A DNA stretch of 32,281 nt, from assembly GCA_002310175.1 (NCBI GenBank), contig DBYG01000082.1, positions 1 to 32,281 on the forward strand. Direction: 5' to 3'. A program made the position numbers and the translations under genes. The notes beneath the pieces are model-generated. The model was given only the letters and a program-made list of their open reading frames with translations, was not told the origin of the DNA and did no database searches. Source of the stretch: Bacteroidales bacterium UBA1192 (lineage in GTDB: Bacteria > Bacteroidota > Bacteroidia > Bacteroidales > Bacteroidaceae). Positions 14,455 to 23,986 of this stretch are shown here, piece after piece (position 1 is the first letter of the stretch; each line of letters starts with the position of its first letter).

Positions 14455-15693
14455 TTACTTCTTTTTCTGATTTGGTGTAAGGCGATACATAGCCACATCG
14501 TGCCCTGGCACGGTAACCTTGAGAGCCTTCTTGGTGGTACCCACCTTGGCCTTCTTGGAATTGGTCTCCCAAAGGTTCTCAATGTCATAGGTAATGACAT
14601 CAAATGAAGTGGAGAGATGGCTCACCTCATCATCCGTAAAGTTATACTCCTGCCAGTCAATATTGCACTCCACAGGCTCTGTGGAACGGTTAAGCAGACA
14701 GAAAGCCCAGTCACCGTTCTCCAGTGGCTTAAACCAGTACTCAATATCATTCTCGGTCTTGTAACGCAGTCCCTGAACACCAAGTTTATCCTGATCTATT
14801 GCTATTACCTTTTTGTTAAGAATGATGGCGCGGGTATCATCGGTCATTTTGGAGAGGTCATTGCCCAGAATGAGCGGTGCGGCCATCATGCACCACATAC
14901 TGAAATGTGCGCGGTCTTCATTGACACTCATACCGTTACCCACCTCCAGCATATCAGGGTCATTCCAGTGTCCAGGACCTGCATATTTACGCAATGGGGC
15001 ATTCTGGTCAATAATGCTAAGGACAGTCTGGCCCCAGCCGCGCTGACGGGCAGTACCACCAAACCTGGCTGTGATATCGCCCGTAGTACGCCATGAGTGA
15101 CCGACCTCTGCAGCCCATTCCCATGGTTTGTTGCTACCCCACTCACACATGCTGAAGAAAATAGGGCGTCCTGCTGCACGCAGAGCGTCACGCATCAGAG
15201 TATATGCTCCGCGCGGATTAATATTCTCAGTTGAACACCAGTCATACTTGAGATAGTCTATTCCCCAGCGGGCATACTGAATGGCATCCTGGTATTCATG
15301 TCCGAAACTGCCTGTCTTACCGGCGCAAGTCTTTCGGCCAGCATCGGAATAGATACCTAACTTGAGGCCCTTGGAATGTACATAATCCGAAAGAGCAAGT
15401 ATCCCTGATGGGAATGTGTTGGGATTAGGTTGCACGAAACCGTCCGCATCACGCTCACCGTGCCAACAGTCATCCATATTCAAATAAATATACCCGGCAT
15501 CCACAAGGCCCTCAGCTACCATAGCATCAGCCTGCTCACGAATAAGTTTTTCACTAATGTTACCTGCGAACTTGTTCCAACTGTTCCATCCCATCTGTGG
15601 GGTATCAGCCAGACCTTCCCACTTCTGTGCCATGCTCCATCCCGGAACCAGCACCGCTGCTGCAACCAGCAAAATCTTCAAACTCTTTTTCAT
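14455..15693 (-). CDS. GH27 alpha-galactosidase (or beta-L-arabinopyranosidase)
   Basis: 412 residues with a signal peptide (MKKSLKILLVAAAVLVPGWS, MAQ-KW). GH27 hallmarks: TPQMGWNSWNKF near the start, YLNMDDCW, LKLGIYSDAG, DYLKYDWC with nucleophile Asp151, and WRTTGDI with acid/base Asp206. It would remove terminal alpha-galactose, or beta-L-arabinopyranose as in some family members; the surrounding xylan/arabinan enzymes make either plausible. No Cys lipobox, so a soluble periplasmic enzyme is likely. It starts 35 bp after the GH43-like gene stop, in the same operon. Confidence 0.92.
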   Translation of the reverse strand: MKKSLKILLVAAAVLVPGWSMAQKWEGLADTPQMGWNSWNKFAGNISEKLIREQADAMVAEGLVDAGYIYLNMDDCWHGERDADGFVQPNPNTFPSGILALSDYVHSKGLKLGIYSDAGRKTCAGKTGSFGHEYQDAIQYARWGIDYLKYDWCSTENINPRGAYTLMRDALRAAGRPIFFSMCEWGSNKPWEWAAEVGHSWRTTGDITARFGGTARQRGWGQTVLSIIDQNAPLRKYAGPGHWNDPDMLEVGNGMSVNEDRAHFSMWCMMAAPLILGNDLSKMTDDTRAIILNKKVIAIDQDKLGVQGLRYKTENDIEYWFKPLENGDWAFCLLNRSTEPVECNIDWQEYNFTDDEVSHLSTSFDVITYDIENLWETNSKKAKVGTTKKALKVTVPGHDVAMYRLTPNQKKK

Positions 15694-15728
15694 TTTATTA
15701 AATTATAAAAAAAATGTTATCTATAGCT

Positions 15729-17855
15729 CTATTTACGAACTACGATAATCTTTCCATTCTCCTTGCCAGGAATAACCTGCATCTCCAGATAGCCAGTGTT
15801 CTTTGTGCCCTCTCCAAGCAGATTAAGTTTGGCAGTCAGCGTCGGTTTGGGATTGGCCTCATTGGAAATCAATTCCTTCTCGGTAAGCTGGCCGGACCAC
15901 AGTACCGGACCGTATGAATGACTCAATGTCCACGTTCCTGGACCGACTTCACCGAATGAGTATTCAGTCACGCCCTCCTTTAACATGATGTACCTGGTTC
16001 CGGCACCCTGAGCATAACCGGCATTACCACCTCCACCACGCTGGGCCAGCTGTATCTCTGCACCCAGACCGACGGTCTCAAGCGGATTCTCCTTATATAC
16101 AGGCAGGCCGCTGGAGAATGCCTCAACATCAAAATAATACTCCGGTTTGGTATTCATGCTGTGCATATATAGCTGGTTCTTACCGTAAACTATATAGCTG
16201 TTATAGAGCTTGTTCTTTTCAATACCGTAACGTATCACATATCCGTCAGCACCAGCCACAGGCTCCCAAATCACGTTAGCCTCACGACGGTCCTCAGGAT
16301 TACGTACCGCCATGAACTTGCTCACTTTCTGAGTCTTCATCTTAGACGTAGTTCCGAAAACACGCAGGTCCTTGATGGAGAACTTGGCATTATCATACGT
16401 AGAAACATTTACAACCTTCACATAACGGGCATTCACCGGTTTCTCAAGCTCGTTGTAGTCATGCTTGAGCTCCATCTTATTCTGTGGCTTGCTTATAACC
16501 TTTGTCCAGTTGGAGTTGTCGTTCGATACGAACACCTCATAACACTGGTAAAGCTGCTCGCTCTGGGCCTGTTGTGGTCTGGCTCCACCCATCATACCGC
16601 CACCGAATCCACCCATACCGCCGGCACGCTGTGCACCTATATGGTCCCAGTTAAGCTGTATGGCGTTGATTGATGCCTGTGCTCCCAGGTCAACGGTAAA
16701 GAACTCACCTGCATCGCCTGTAGCAGCCACCCAACAGGTTTTGAAGTCTTCATCAAGAGCTTGGCTTGGAGCATAATTCTCAAAGGTTGATGAAACGATG
16801 GCTTTCTTGTTCACTGACAGCAGTTTCCAGTTTACATAGTTATCCACACCGCCCACCTTGCGCTCTTCGGGATAGAACTGTGGATAATCACCCAGAGCAG
16901 TATTTGAATACATAACGCCCTGTGCATCGACAGCTGTCGGATATATTGCCAGTTCCGATCCGCGTCCGCCTTCACCGTACTGTGCAGGGATCATGCATAT
17001 AGTCCACAAATTACCCTTCTTGTCATGGAATGTACTGCCGTGTCCGGCACCTACCTGGAATCCGCTGGTCTTGAAAGTCAGCGGGTTATGCTCGCTGTAA
17101 GTGAATGGCCCCATGGGATTGTCCGACACATACACGCCGTGTGAATAGGAAATAAACTCAAGGCCGATGGCTGCATACTGAAGATAGTACTTGCCGTTAT
17201 GCTTAATCATATACGGACCCTCAATCCACGGAAGCTCCTCCGGGCCGTACTCACGGCGGCCATTGAATATGGAATATATAACATCCTCAGGCTTGCGTAC
17301 TTCGAATCCGTGATTCTTGATGTCGCTCCAAAACAGCGGTTTGGGTTCCCCCTTCTCCTTGAATGTACTCTTGTCGAGTTCCACCACCTGGAACGGCATA
17401 ATCTGTGACCATCCGAAGTACATGTACAAACGACCGTCATCGTCCACAAACATGTTGGCATCACCATAGCGGTCGCTTGACAACTCACCTATCTTTTCCC
17501 ACTCGCCCTTGTAAGGATCAATAGCACGATACACGTTACGATTGTTCATGGAGCAACCTATCAGTTTGCCATCCATCTCAACTACCGACACCACACCAGC
17601 CGGATAACCGGGAGCATCCACATATGTCCAGTTGCGGAAATCAGGAGAATACCAGTATCCGCGTCTGTGGGATACGAAGAGGAAATAATTGTCCTCAAAG
17701 ATTATCACAACCGGCTCACCGCCACGTATAGCCCGCTCGTTTCCTACCACCACATCAAGCGGATTGCAGAATGTGTGTCGGGGCTGAGCCAATACATTCA
17801 TGCCGGTCAGCATAAGCGCCATTCCAGCAAAAGTCCATTTGATAAGTTTTTTCAT
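15729..17855 (-). CDS. GH43-like glycosidase with discoidin (F5/8C) and fibronectin-like C-terminal domains
   Basis: 708 residues, signal peptide MKKLIKWTFAGMALMLTGM then NVLAQ-PR. The first about 330 residues form a five-bladed propeller of GH43 type: YWYSPDFRNWTYV, DRYGDANMFVDDDGRLYMYFGW, WIEGPYMIKHNGKYYLQYA (general acid Glu) and GAGHGSTFHD. The blade-one motif, normally ADP with the base Asp, reads GGEPVVIIFEDNYFLF here, so the base may be Glu or lie elsewhere. A discoidin-type domain follows (SSTFENYAPSQALDEDFKTC, about 352 on), containing a GGMGGFGGGMMGG insert near residues 410-431. A fibronectin-III-like part has DGYVIRYGIEKNKLYNSY. The likely role is trimming arabinose or xylose side chains; the substrate is uncertain. 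Confidence 0.85.
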   Translation of the reverse strand: MKKLIKWTFAGMALMLTGMNVLAQPRHTFCNPLDVVVGNERAIRGGEPVVIIFEDNYFLFVSHRRGYWYSPDFRNWTYVDAPGYPAGVVSVVEMDGKLIGCSMNNRNVYRAIDPYKGEWEKIGELSSDRYGDANMFVDDDGRLYMYFGWSQIMPFQVVELDKSTFKEKGEPKPLFWSDIKNHGFEVRKPEDVIYSIFNGRREYGPEELPWIEGPYMIKHNGKYYLQYAAIGLEFISYSHGVYVSDNPMGPFTYSEHNPLTFKTSGFQVGAGHGSTFHDKKGNLWTICMIPAQYGEGGRGSELAIYPTAVDAQGVMYSNTALGDYPQFYPEERKVGGVDNYVNWKLLSVNKKAIVSSTFENYAPSQALDEDFKTCWVAATGDAGEFFTVDLGAQASINAIQLNWDHIGAQRAGGMGGFGGGMMGGARPQQAQSEQLYQCYEVFVSNDNSNWTKVISKPQNKMELKHDYNELEKPVNARYVKVVNVSTYDNAKFSIKDLRVFGTTSKMKTQKVSKFMAVRNPEDRREANVIWEPVAGADGYVIRYGIEKNKLYNSYIVYGKNQLYMHSMNTKPEYYFDVEAFSSGLPVYKENPLETVGLGAEIQLAQRGGGGNAGYAQGAGTRYIMLKEGVTEYSFGEVGPGTWTLSHSYGPVLWSGQLTEKELISNEANPKPTLTAKLNLLGEGTKNTGYLEMQVIPGKENGKIIVVRK
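16563..16628 (-). repeat. Gly/Met/Phe-rich segment inside the discoidin domain of the GH43-like protein
   Basis: Encodes AGGMGGFGGGMMGGARPQQAQS, shown here as AGGMGGFGGG + MMGGARPQQAQS, interrupting a domain otherwise rich in charged residues. It matches the compositional type of the other Gly-Phe segments in the locus. Confidence 0.85.
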
Positions 17856-17894
17856 ATTGGTTTTTTAAGGTTAGCAATACTATTGGTTCAAGTG

Positions 17895-17902
17895 CAAACA
17901 TA
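17895..17902 (-). promoter_or_regulatory. Possible -7 box of the GH43-GH27-lipoprotein operon
   Basis: Minus-strand TATGTTTG fits TAnnTTTG and lies 39 bp before the GH43 ATG. No convincing -33 element is seen. The divergent SIMPL gene starts at 18057. Confidence 0.5.
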
Positions 17903-18056
17903 ATCAAAAAAACAAACCGTGATGCCGTTACACCCAAAAAACTGAATGAAGCTGTTTTTTTGTAGGAATGTATTACGGAGTATATCAAAAAAAATGCCAA
18001 CTTTGGGGTTGACAAACGATACTTTACAGAAAAGTTAAGGACTAAAAAGCGACAAT

Positions 18057-18740
18057 ATGAAGAGTTCAAGCAATTTCTGGGGTCTGCTGGCACTTGGTGT
18101 CTGCATCATCCTGGCTGTCGGTAAGTTCACCGGCACTAAACGTGTGGTCAATGTAAAAGGTCTTGCCACCCAGGAAGTCATGGCCGATCATGTAATCTGG
18201 CCACTGGTCATTCAGGACGTTGAAAATGACCTGATTAAACTTTATTCCTCAATGGACAGTAAGAGCAAGGAGATAGTCAGGTTCCTCAAGGACGGCGGCA
18301 TAAAGGAGAGTGAAATAAGCATCACCGCCCCAACCGTATATGACCGTAACGCCAACCGTTATTCAAACGAATATATTGCACACCGTTACCAGATGCAGCA
18401 AGTGGTGACCGTCAGTTCCGACAATGTAGATAAGGTGCGTGAGCTTATCCTCCAACAAGGAGAACTGCTCAAGAAAGGTATTGCAATAACCAGTAACGAC
18501 TACGAGTATCAGGTGCAGTATGATTTCAACGGTCTGAATGAGCTCAAGCCGCAGATGGTTGAGGTGGCCACGCGTAATGCACGTGAGGTGGCACAGAAGT
18601 TTGCCGATGACTCCGGTTCCAAACTTGGAAAGATACAGAACGCTTCCCAGGGACAGTTCTCCATAAACGACCGCGATTCCAACACCCCATGGATCAAGAA
18701 CGTAAGGGTTGTGACATCGGTTACCTATTATCTTAAATAA
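18057..18740 (+). CDS. SIMPL-domain (DUF541) protein
   Basis: 227 residues with one N-terminal membrane segment (FWGLLALGVCIILAVGKF), probably an uncleaved anchor facing the periplasm. It is followed by VVNVKGLATQEVMADHVIWP, the typical SIMPL opening. The rest (LKDGGIKESEISITAPTVYD; MVEVATRNAREVAQKFADDS; TSVTYYLK at the end) fits the family throughout. The function of SIMPL proteins is poorly defined, with links to envelope or oxidative stress in other bacteria. The stop codon overlaps the rsmG start by one base, so they are co-transcribed. Confidence 0.88.
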   Translation: MKSSSNFWGLLALGVCIILAVGKFTGTKRVVNVKGLATQEVMADHVIWPLVIQDVENDLIKLYSSMDSKSKEIVRFLKDGGIKESEISITAPTVYDRNANRYSNEYIAHRYQMQQVVTVSSDNVDKVRELILQQGELLKKGIAITSNDYEYQVQYDFNGLNELKPQMVEVATRNAREVAQKFADDSGSKLGKIQNASQGQFSINDRDSNTPWIKNVRVVTSVTYYLK

Positions 18741-19363
18741 TGGAGCTTATAAAGAGATATTTCCCTGAGTTGACTAATGCCCAACTGTCTCAGTTGGAGA
18801 TGTTGGGCCCACTCTATACTGATTGGAACAGCAAGATAAACGTCATATCCCGCAAGGACATAGACAACCTTTATGAACATCACATCCTGCACTCACTTGC
18901 CATTGCAAAGGTGATTAAGTTCGTTGCAGGTACACGTATAGCCGATGTGGGTACAGGAGGAGGTTTCCCCGGCATTCCACTGGCCATACTGTTTCCCGAA
19001 TGCAGTTTCACACTGATAGACAGTATAGGCAAGAAAGTGCGTGTTGCACAGGATGTGGCACTTCAGACCGGACTCAAGAATGTAGTTTGCCGTCACGAGC
19101 GGGCCGAGGATGAAAAAGAACATTTTGAATTCATACTGTCACGCGGAGTAATGCCGTTGTATGACCTCTGTTCCATTGCCGGCCATATGATTGAACGCAA
19201 GGTACAGCACAACGCCTACCCCAACGGTGTAATATGCCTCAAAGGTGGTGAAATCGGGGGCGAAACTGCAAAATTCCGCAAGGTGACCGAAACCGTCAAT
19301 ATAGAAGATTTCTTCTTTGAGGAGTATTTCAAGGACAAGAAAGTGGTTTACGTACAGTTATGA
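18740..19363 (+). CDS. rsmG: 16S rRNA (guanine-527 N7) methyltransferase RsmG
   Basis: 207 residues, usual length. The class I methyltransferase SAM motif is IADVGTGGGFPGIPLAILFP at about 66-85. Conserved family regions are YTDWNSKINVISRKDIDNLY, HHILHSLAI and FILSRGVMPL. It methylates G527 of 16S rRNA; in other bacteria loss gives low-level streptomycin resistance. It overlaps the SIMPL gene by 1 bp and the downstream hydrolase by 4 bp, indicating tight translational coupling. Confidence 0.95.
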   Translation: MELIKRYFPELTNAQLSQLEMLGPLYTDWNSKINVISRKDIDNLYEHHILHSLAIAKVIKFVAGTRIADVGTGGGFPGIPLAILFPECSFTLIDSIGKKVRVAQDVALQTGLKNVVCRHERAEDEKEHFEFILSRGVMPLYDLCSIAGHMIERKVQHNAYPNGVICLKGGEIGGETAKFRKVTETVNIEDFFFEEYFKDKKVVYVQL

Positions 19364-19995
19364 TGCAAGTCAAATGCATGGAGTTCAATTTCCTCCCGGT
19401 CAACACATACATCATCTGGGATGAGACCAGTGAGGCAGCTGTTATAGATCCGGGATGTTTCTATCCTGGCGAAACGGAGCAGCTTGCCGCATTCATCCGT
19501 GACAACGGACTGGTTGTCAAGCTATTGTTAAACACCCATCTGCATTTTGACCACGTGTTCGGAAATACCTTTGTAGAGGATACTTACAAAGTAAAGGCCC
19601 ATGCCAATGATCTGGACACACCCTGGATTGAGTCTATGAGCAGAAAGCTTGCTGTGTTCGGTATAAATTATGAAGGACATGTGAATCCCATCCTGCCGGA
19701 AAATGTTCTTCACGAGGATGACACCGTATCATTCGGCCATACCGTACTCCATGTGATGCACATTCCCGGTCACTCACCAGGCAGCATTGTATTTCTGAAC
19801 AAGGAACAGGGGTGTGTCTTTACGGGCGACGTAATTTTTCAGGGCAGCTACGGCCGTACTGATTTCCCTGACGGTAACCATGAGGCTTTAATGAGAGGCA
19901 TCAGGACCAAACTGCTCACTCTCCCGGAAGATACAACCGTTTATCCCGGCCACGGACCGGCCACCAAAATAAAACATGAAAAAAAATATTACTAA
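19360..19995 (+). CDS. Metallo-beta-lactamase-fold hydrolase (glyoxalase II-like)
   Basis: 211 residues, no signal peptide. Zinc ligands are all visible: THLHFDH at about 60-66, the His of IPGHSPGS, the Asp of FTGDVIF, and the His of YPGHGP near the C-terminus. The fold starts FLPVNTYIIWDE, typical of YcbL-type proteins. Such enzymes hydrolyse thioesters such as lactoylglutathione or related small substrates; the true substrate here is not known. The start ATGATG overlaps the rsmG stop; either Met is possible. Confidence 0.9.
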   Translation: MMQVKCMEFNFLPVNTYIIWDETSEAAVIDPGCFYPGETEQLAAFIRDNGLVVKLLLNTHLHFDHVFGNTFVEDTYKVKAHANDLDTPWIESMSRKLAVFGINYEGHVNPILPENVLHEDDTVSFGHTVLHVMHIPGHSPGSIVFLNKEQGCVFTGDVIFQGSYGRTDFPDGNHEALMRGIRTKLLTLPEDTTVYPGHGPATKIKHEKKYY

Positions 19996-20001
19996 TTCGA
20001 T

Positions 20002-21087
20002 ATGAAAACAAGAGCTTTACTGACCATATTCCTGACACTGACTACCGGAGTGATGCAGGCGCAGGATGAGCCGACATCGGCATTGGTGTTTGACAGCTAC
20101 GAATGGGATTTTGGAACAATTGATGAAGCTGACGGCCCAGTGTCGCACACCTTTCACTTTGCAAACATATCTGACGCTCCCATACAGATAGACAATGTAG
20201 CCACGAGCTGCGGATGTACTTACGCTGATTATTCCACCCAGCCAATACAAGGAGGTGAAGAGGGCGAGATAACCGTCATACTGAACCCTTCCCGTCAGCC
20301 TGAGGGTCGTATCTTCCGCGAAGTGGAAATTCTCACCAAAGACCGTAAGAACTATGCATGCCTATCGATATTCGCTGATATAAAACCCATCCCCATGGGA
20401 TTGGAACAGATATATCCTCATCTTTTGGCCGGCACAGTCAAAACAAACACTTTGCGTTGTAATTTCGGATATGTGGCTCAAGGCGAAACCACAACCAAGG
20501 TAGTCAATCTGGCAAATGTGGGCGACAAGCCGGTAAAACTATCCGTACAGAGCACCGGAAACCGTTACGGAATGACTGTTCAATGTCCTGAGGCCATTGA
20601 TCCGCAAGAGGTTACCAGCCTGCGCATAACATACACTATTCCTAAAGGAAAGAACTATTTCGGAATGGCTCGTGATACCCTGTGGCTTGTGGCCAATGGC
20701 GCGAAGAGCTCACAGCCGATAGCCATAACCGCCCTTCGTGTGGAGGAATTCTCCGACAAGGATAATAAAACCAAGCCGGTAATGCGCATTGAACCGTCTT
20801 ACGTGGAGTTTGGAATCAAAGCACCCGGCAAGACATTCAAGAAAAACATAACGATTGGAAACACCGGAAATACCGACTTGATTTTCCACGATGTGGAAGC
20901 GTGTGAAGGAACAACCACAAACCTTAAGAATGGGCAGAAAATCAGACCGGGAGAGGAAATTAAGGTAATGGTCACAATAACCAACTCCACCAAGGCAAAC
21001 GAGACCACGATGGGCTCAATCAACCTCACCACCAATGATCCGGTTAGACCTTTCAGGGAATTAAGGCTTCAGATAGATACAAAATGA
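20002..21087 (+). CDS. DUF1573 repeat protein, exported
   Basis: 361 residues with a signal peptide (MKTRALLTIFLTLTTGVMQA-QD). Immunoglobulin-like DUF1573 units: the first is classical (YEWDFGTIDEADGPVSHTF then ATSCGCTYADYSTQPIQGGE). A second follows at about 145-245 (NFGYVAQGETTTKVVNLANV) and a third at about 257-360 (VEFGIKAPGKTFKKNITIGN, ending in NDPVRPFRELRL). These Bacteroidetes periplasmic or surface proteins are uncharacterised; the conserved CGC suggests a metal or disulfide site. It starts 6 bp after the hydrolase gene and is probably the last gene of that operon. Confidence 0.87.
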   Translation: MKTRALLTIFLTLTTGVMQAQDEPTSALVFDSYEWDFGTIDEADGPVSHTFHFANISDAPIQIDNVATSCGCTYADYSTQPIQGGEEGEITVILNPSRQPEGRIFREVEILTKDRKNYACLSIFADIKPIPMGLEQIYPHLLAGTVKTNTLRCNFGYVAQGETTTKVVNLANVGDKPVKLSVQSTGNRYGMTVQCPEAIDPQEVTSLRITYTIPKGKNYFGMARDTLWLVANGAKSSQPIAITALRVEEFSDKDNKTKPVMRIEPSYVEFGIKAPGKTFKKNITIGNTGNTDLIFHDVEACEGTTTNLKNGQKIRPGEEIKVMVTITNSTKANETTMGSINLTTNDPVRPFRELRLQIDTK

Positions 21088-21169
21088 AAAAATAACGGGA
21101 TACAGGATAATTAATCGTTATTATCCCTATCTTTACGTCAGTAAACAACTAACAACTAACCATAATCTT

Positions 21170-23827
21170 ATGAAAAAAACTTTATTGTTAGCCGGTGTGT
21201 CGGTAGTACTGTCACTCGCGGCATGTGGAGGAGGCTCAGGAAAATACGAGTATCCATTTCAGAATCCTAATCTCAAGATTGAAAAACGTGTGGAGAACCT
21301 TCTGTCACTGCTCACCCCGGAGGAGAAAGTCGGACTGATGATGAACGGCTCCATTTCTATTGACAGTCTGGGTATTCCGGCTTACAACTGGTGGTCAGAG
21401 GCTTGTCATGGAATTTGCATGAACGGTGCTACAGTATTCCCGCAGGCGATTGCTTTGGCCGCCACATTCGATGACGAGCAGCAATTTGAGATCTATACTG
21501 CCGTATCCGATGAGGCTCGTGCGCACTGGAACACAAGTGACCACAACCAGTTCGGAAAGACTCGCGCCACAGGTGGTGCATGGCATCAGGGGCTCTCTTT
21601 CTGGTGTCCTAACATAAACATCTTCCGTGATCCGCGCTGGGGCCGTGGCCAAGAGACCAGCGGGGAGGACCCGTATCTGACAGGAAAGATGGGAACCGCC
21701 CTTGTCAAAGGTATGCAGGGTGACAACCCCAAATACTACAAGACACATGCATGCGCCAAGCATTACGCCGTTCATAGCGGACTTGAGGCCAACCGTCACC
21801 GTTTCAATGTAGCTGTATCCATGCGTGACCTATGGGAAACTTACCTACCCGCTTTCAAGACATTGGTAACAGAGGCTGGCGTTCAGGAAGTTATGTGCGC
21901 ATACAATGCTTATGAGGGTGAGCCTTGCTGCGGCAGCGACCGTCTGCTCACTGACATCCTGCGCAACAAGTGGGGTTACAAGGCTCTTGTCGTTTCAGAC
22001 TGCGGTGCTATCAACAACTTCTACAACCGCGGCCAACATGAAACTCATGCCAATGCCGTTGAGGCCAGTGTAGATGCTGTTCTCTCAGGTACTGACATTG
22101 AGTGTGGAACCAGTTACAATGCATTGGTGCAAGCCATGCAGGAGGGAAAGATCAGCGAGGCTGACCTGGATGTTTCACTACGCCGCATCCTCCGTTCACG
22201 TTTCGAGCTGGGTATGCATGATCCCGTTGAGATGGATCCGTGGAAGGATCTTGGAGCAGATGACATCAGCAGCCCGGCACATACAGCTTTGGCACACAAA
22301 GCTGCCGACGAGGCAATGGTTCTGCTCAAGAACCAGGGTAACATACTGCCTTTAAAGAAGCAGGGCCTTACCATCGCTATAGTAGGTCCCAACGCGGACA
22401 ACGTATCCATGCAGTATGGAAACTATAACGGTACCCCTACACGCGAGAACCAGATTTCAATCCTTCAGGCCATCAAGGCAAAGGCCCCAAATGCCACCAT
22501 CATTTATGACCGCGCATGCGAGTTGGCCGATGACTACCTGACCGTCAATCATATCCAAGACCTTAATGACGGCAAGGGTATTTATGCGGAATTCTGGAAC
22601 AATACAAGAATGAGCGGCACTCCTGCTGCTAAAGGATACTATGATGAAATTAACATGCGTACCATGGGTGACTATCGTTTTGCCGAAGGTGTTGAGATGA
22701 ATAACTTCTCAGCCCGTATGACAGGCAAGTATGTAGCCGACTTCACCGGTGACCTGAGTTACAGCGTACGTGGCAACGATACCTGGAAACTCACCGTAAA
22801 CGGCAAGGTCATTGCCGAGCAGAAAGAGCCCACACAGCAGCAGGGACGCGGTGGATTCGGCCGTGGGAACCAGGCTCAGACTCCATCATTCAAGGTTGTC
22901 AAGGGTCAGACCTACAACATTCAGATTGACTTCACCAAGGGTGAGACCGGTTCAGCATACCTGACTTTCGAACTGAGCCAGCGTAAGCTCGCCGAGTTTG
23001 AGTCTGTGGCTCAGAAAGTCAAAGACGCTGATGTTATCATTATGGTATCCGGTATCTCCGCACGTCTTGAGGGTGAGGAGATGCGCGTAAACTACGAAGG
23101 GTTCTCAGGCGGCGACCGCACTAAGATTGAACTTCCCAAGGTTCAGTTACGTCTGCTTGAAGCCATGTATAAGACCGGCAAGCCCGTTATCCTGGTAAAC
23201 TGCTCTGGCTCAGCCATTGGATTCGGTGCTGTGGAGAACCAGTATCAGGCACTGCTTCAGGCATGGTACGGTGGTCAAGCCGGTGGTCTGGCTGTGGCCG
23301 ATGTCCTTTTCGGAGACTACAATCCGGCTGGCCGTCTGCCGGTGACCTTCTACAAGAGCACAGACCAGCTGCCCGGCGATGTTGAAGACTACAACATGGA
23401 CCATGGTTTCACATACCGTTACTTCAAGGGTGAACCCCTGTACGCTTTCGGCTACGGTCTGAGCTACACAACATTCAGTTACGGCAGTGCCACACTCTCC
23501 AAGGAGAGTATCAAAGCCGGAGGAACAGTCGATATCACCGTCCCCGTGACTAACACAGGAAAGATGGATGGCGACGAGGTAGTACAGATCTATATCAAGT
23601 CACTTGACAACCCCGCAGCCCCCATCAAGTCACTCAAGGGATTCAAACGTGTAAACATCCCTGCAGGCCAGACAGCCCAGGTAAAGATCACACTTGAGCC
23701 TAAGGCGTTTGAGTATTATGACGAGAAGATTGACGAGCTGGCTGCCATGCCCGGCCGCTACAAGATCATGTATGGCCCCTCATCACTTGACAAGGACCTG
23801 AAATCCCTTGATTTCACTGTGAAGTAA
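21170..23827 (+). CDS. GH3 beta-xylosidase/beta-glucosidase lipoprotein with PA14 domain
   Basis: 885 residues. Lipobox SLAACGG gives an anchored enzyme. The GH3 N-terminal barrel includes WWSEACHGI, DPRWGRGQETSGEDPYLTG, KHYAVHSG and VMCAYNAYEGEPCCGS, with nucleophile Asp277 in LVVSDCGAI. The GH3 C-terminal domain is split by a PA14 domain (about 460-605: GIYAEFWNN through YLTFELSQR). That domain contains QQQGRGGFGRGNQAQ. A fibronectin-III-like domain closes the protein. The WWSEACHGI and SGEDPYLTG blocks resemble beta-xylosidase-type GH3s, in keeping with the nearby GH10. It has its own unit; TATCTTTA about 40 bp upstream is a near-match to a -7 box. Confidence 0.94.
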   Translation: MKKTLLLAGVSVVLSLAACGGGSGKYEYPFQNPNLKIEKRVENLLSLLTPEEKVGLMMNGSISIDSLGIPAYNWWSEACHGICMNGATVFPQAIALAATFDDEQQFEIYTAVSDEARAHWNTSDHNQFGKTRATGGAWHQGLSFWCPNINIFRDPRWGRGQETSGEDPYLTGKMGTALVKGMQGDNPKYYKTHACAKHYAVHSGLEANRHRFNVAVSMRDLWETYLPAFKTLVTEAGVQEVMCAYNAYEGEPCCGSDRLLTDILRNKWGYKALVVSDCGAINNFYNRGQHETHANAVEASVDAVLSGTDIECGTSYNALVQAMQEGKISEADLDVSLRRILRSRFELGMHDPVEMDPWKDLGADDISSPAHTALAHKAADEAMVLLKNQGNILPLKKQGLTIAIVGPNADNVSMQYGNYNGTPTRENQISILQAIKAKAPNATIIYDRACELADDYLTVNHIQDLNDGKGIYAEFWNNTRMSGTPAAKGYYDEINMRTMGDYRFAEGVEMNNFSARMTGKYVADFTGDLSYSVRGNDTWKLTVNGKVIAEQKEPTQQQGRGGFGRGNQAQTPSFKVVKGQTYNIQIDFTKGETGSAYLTFELSQRKLAEFESVAQKVKDADVIIMVSGISARLEGEEMRVNYEGFSGGDRTKIELPKVQLRLLEAMYKTGKPVILVNCSGSAIGFGAVENQYQALLQAWYGGQAGGLAVADVLFGDYNPAGRLPVTFYKSTDQLPGDVEDYNMDHGFTYRYFKGEPLYAFGYGLSYTTFSYGSATLSKESIKAGGTVDITVPVTNTGKMDGDEVVQIYIKSLDNPAAPIKSLKGFKRVNIPAGQTAQVKITLEPKAFEYYDEKIDELAAMPGRYKIMYGPSSLDKDLKSLDFTVK
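22831..22888 (+). repeat. Gln/Arg/Gly-Phe segment inside the PA14 domain of the GH3 gene
   Basis: Encodes EPTQQQGRGGFGRGNQAQ between two predicted strands of the PA14 domain (about residues 555-573). It is short but the same composition as the GH10 and CE6-GH51 inserts. Confidence 0.8.
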
Positions 23828-23854
23828 CAGTCCGGACTGGGACAATTGTTGTGT

Positions 23855-23895
23855 TATGCCATGACGGTAATAGGAAAAGTTACCGTCATGGCATA
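23855..23895 (+). terminator. 16-bp perfect hairpin after the GH3 gene
   Basis: TATGCCATGACGGTAA and its exact reverse complement flank a 9-nt loop. No T run follows on either side, so it is either a factor-dependent terminator, an mRNA 3' end stabiliser, or a two-way barrier. It lies 28 bp after the GH3 stop. Confidence 0.6.
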
Positions 23896-23986
23896 TCGCG
23901 TACCAAGGGGCAGTCAACACCTCGACATCAATATCCATCACGGCAGAATTATACTGAATAAATTAGATTGATATTCTAATTATACA

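Noticed and set aside
17938..17981. A-rich and T-rich stretches before the SIMPL gene as a possible terminator
   Set aside because: The stem would be only seven to eight A-T-rich pairs with mismatches; no gene ends nearby to need it.
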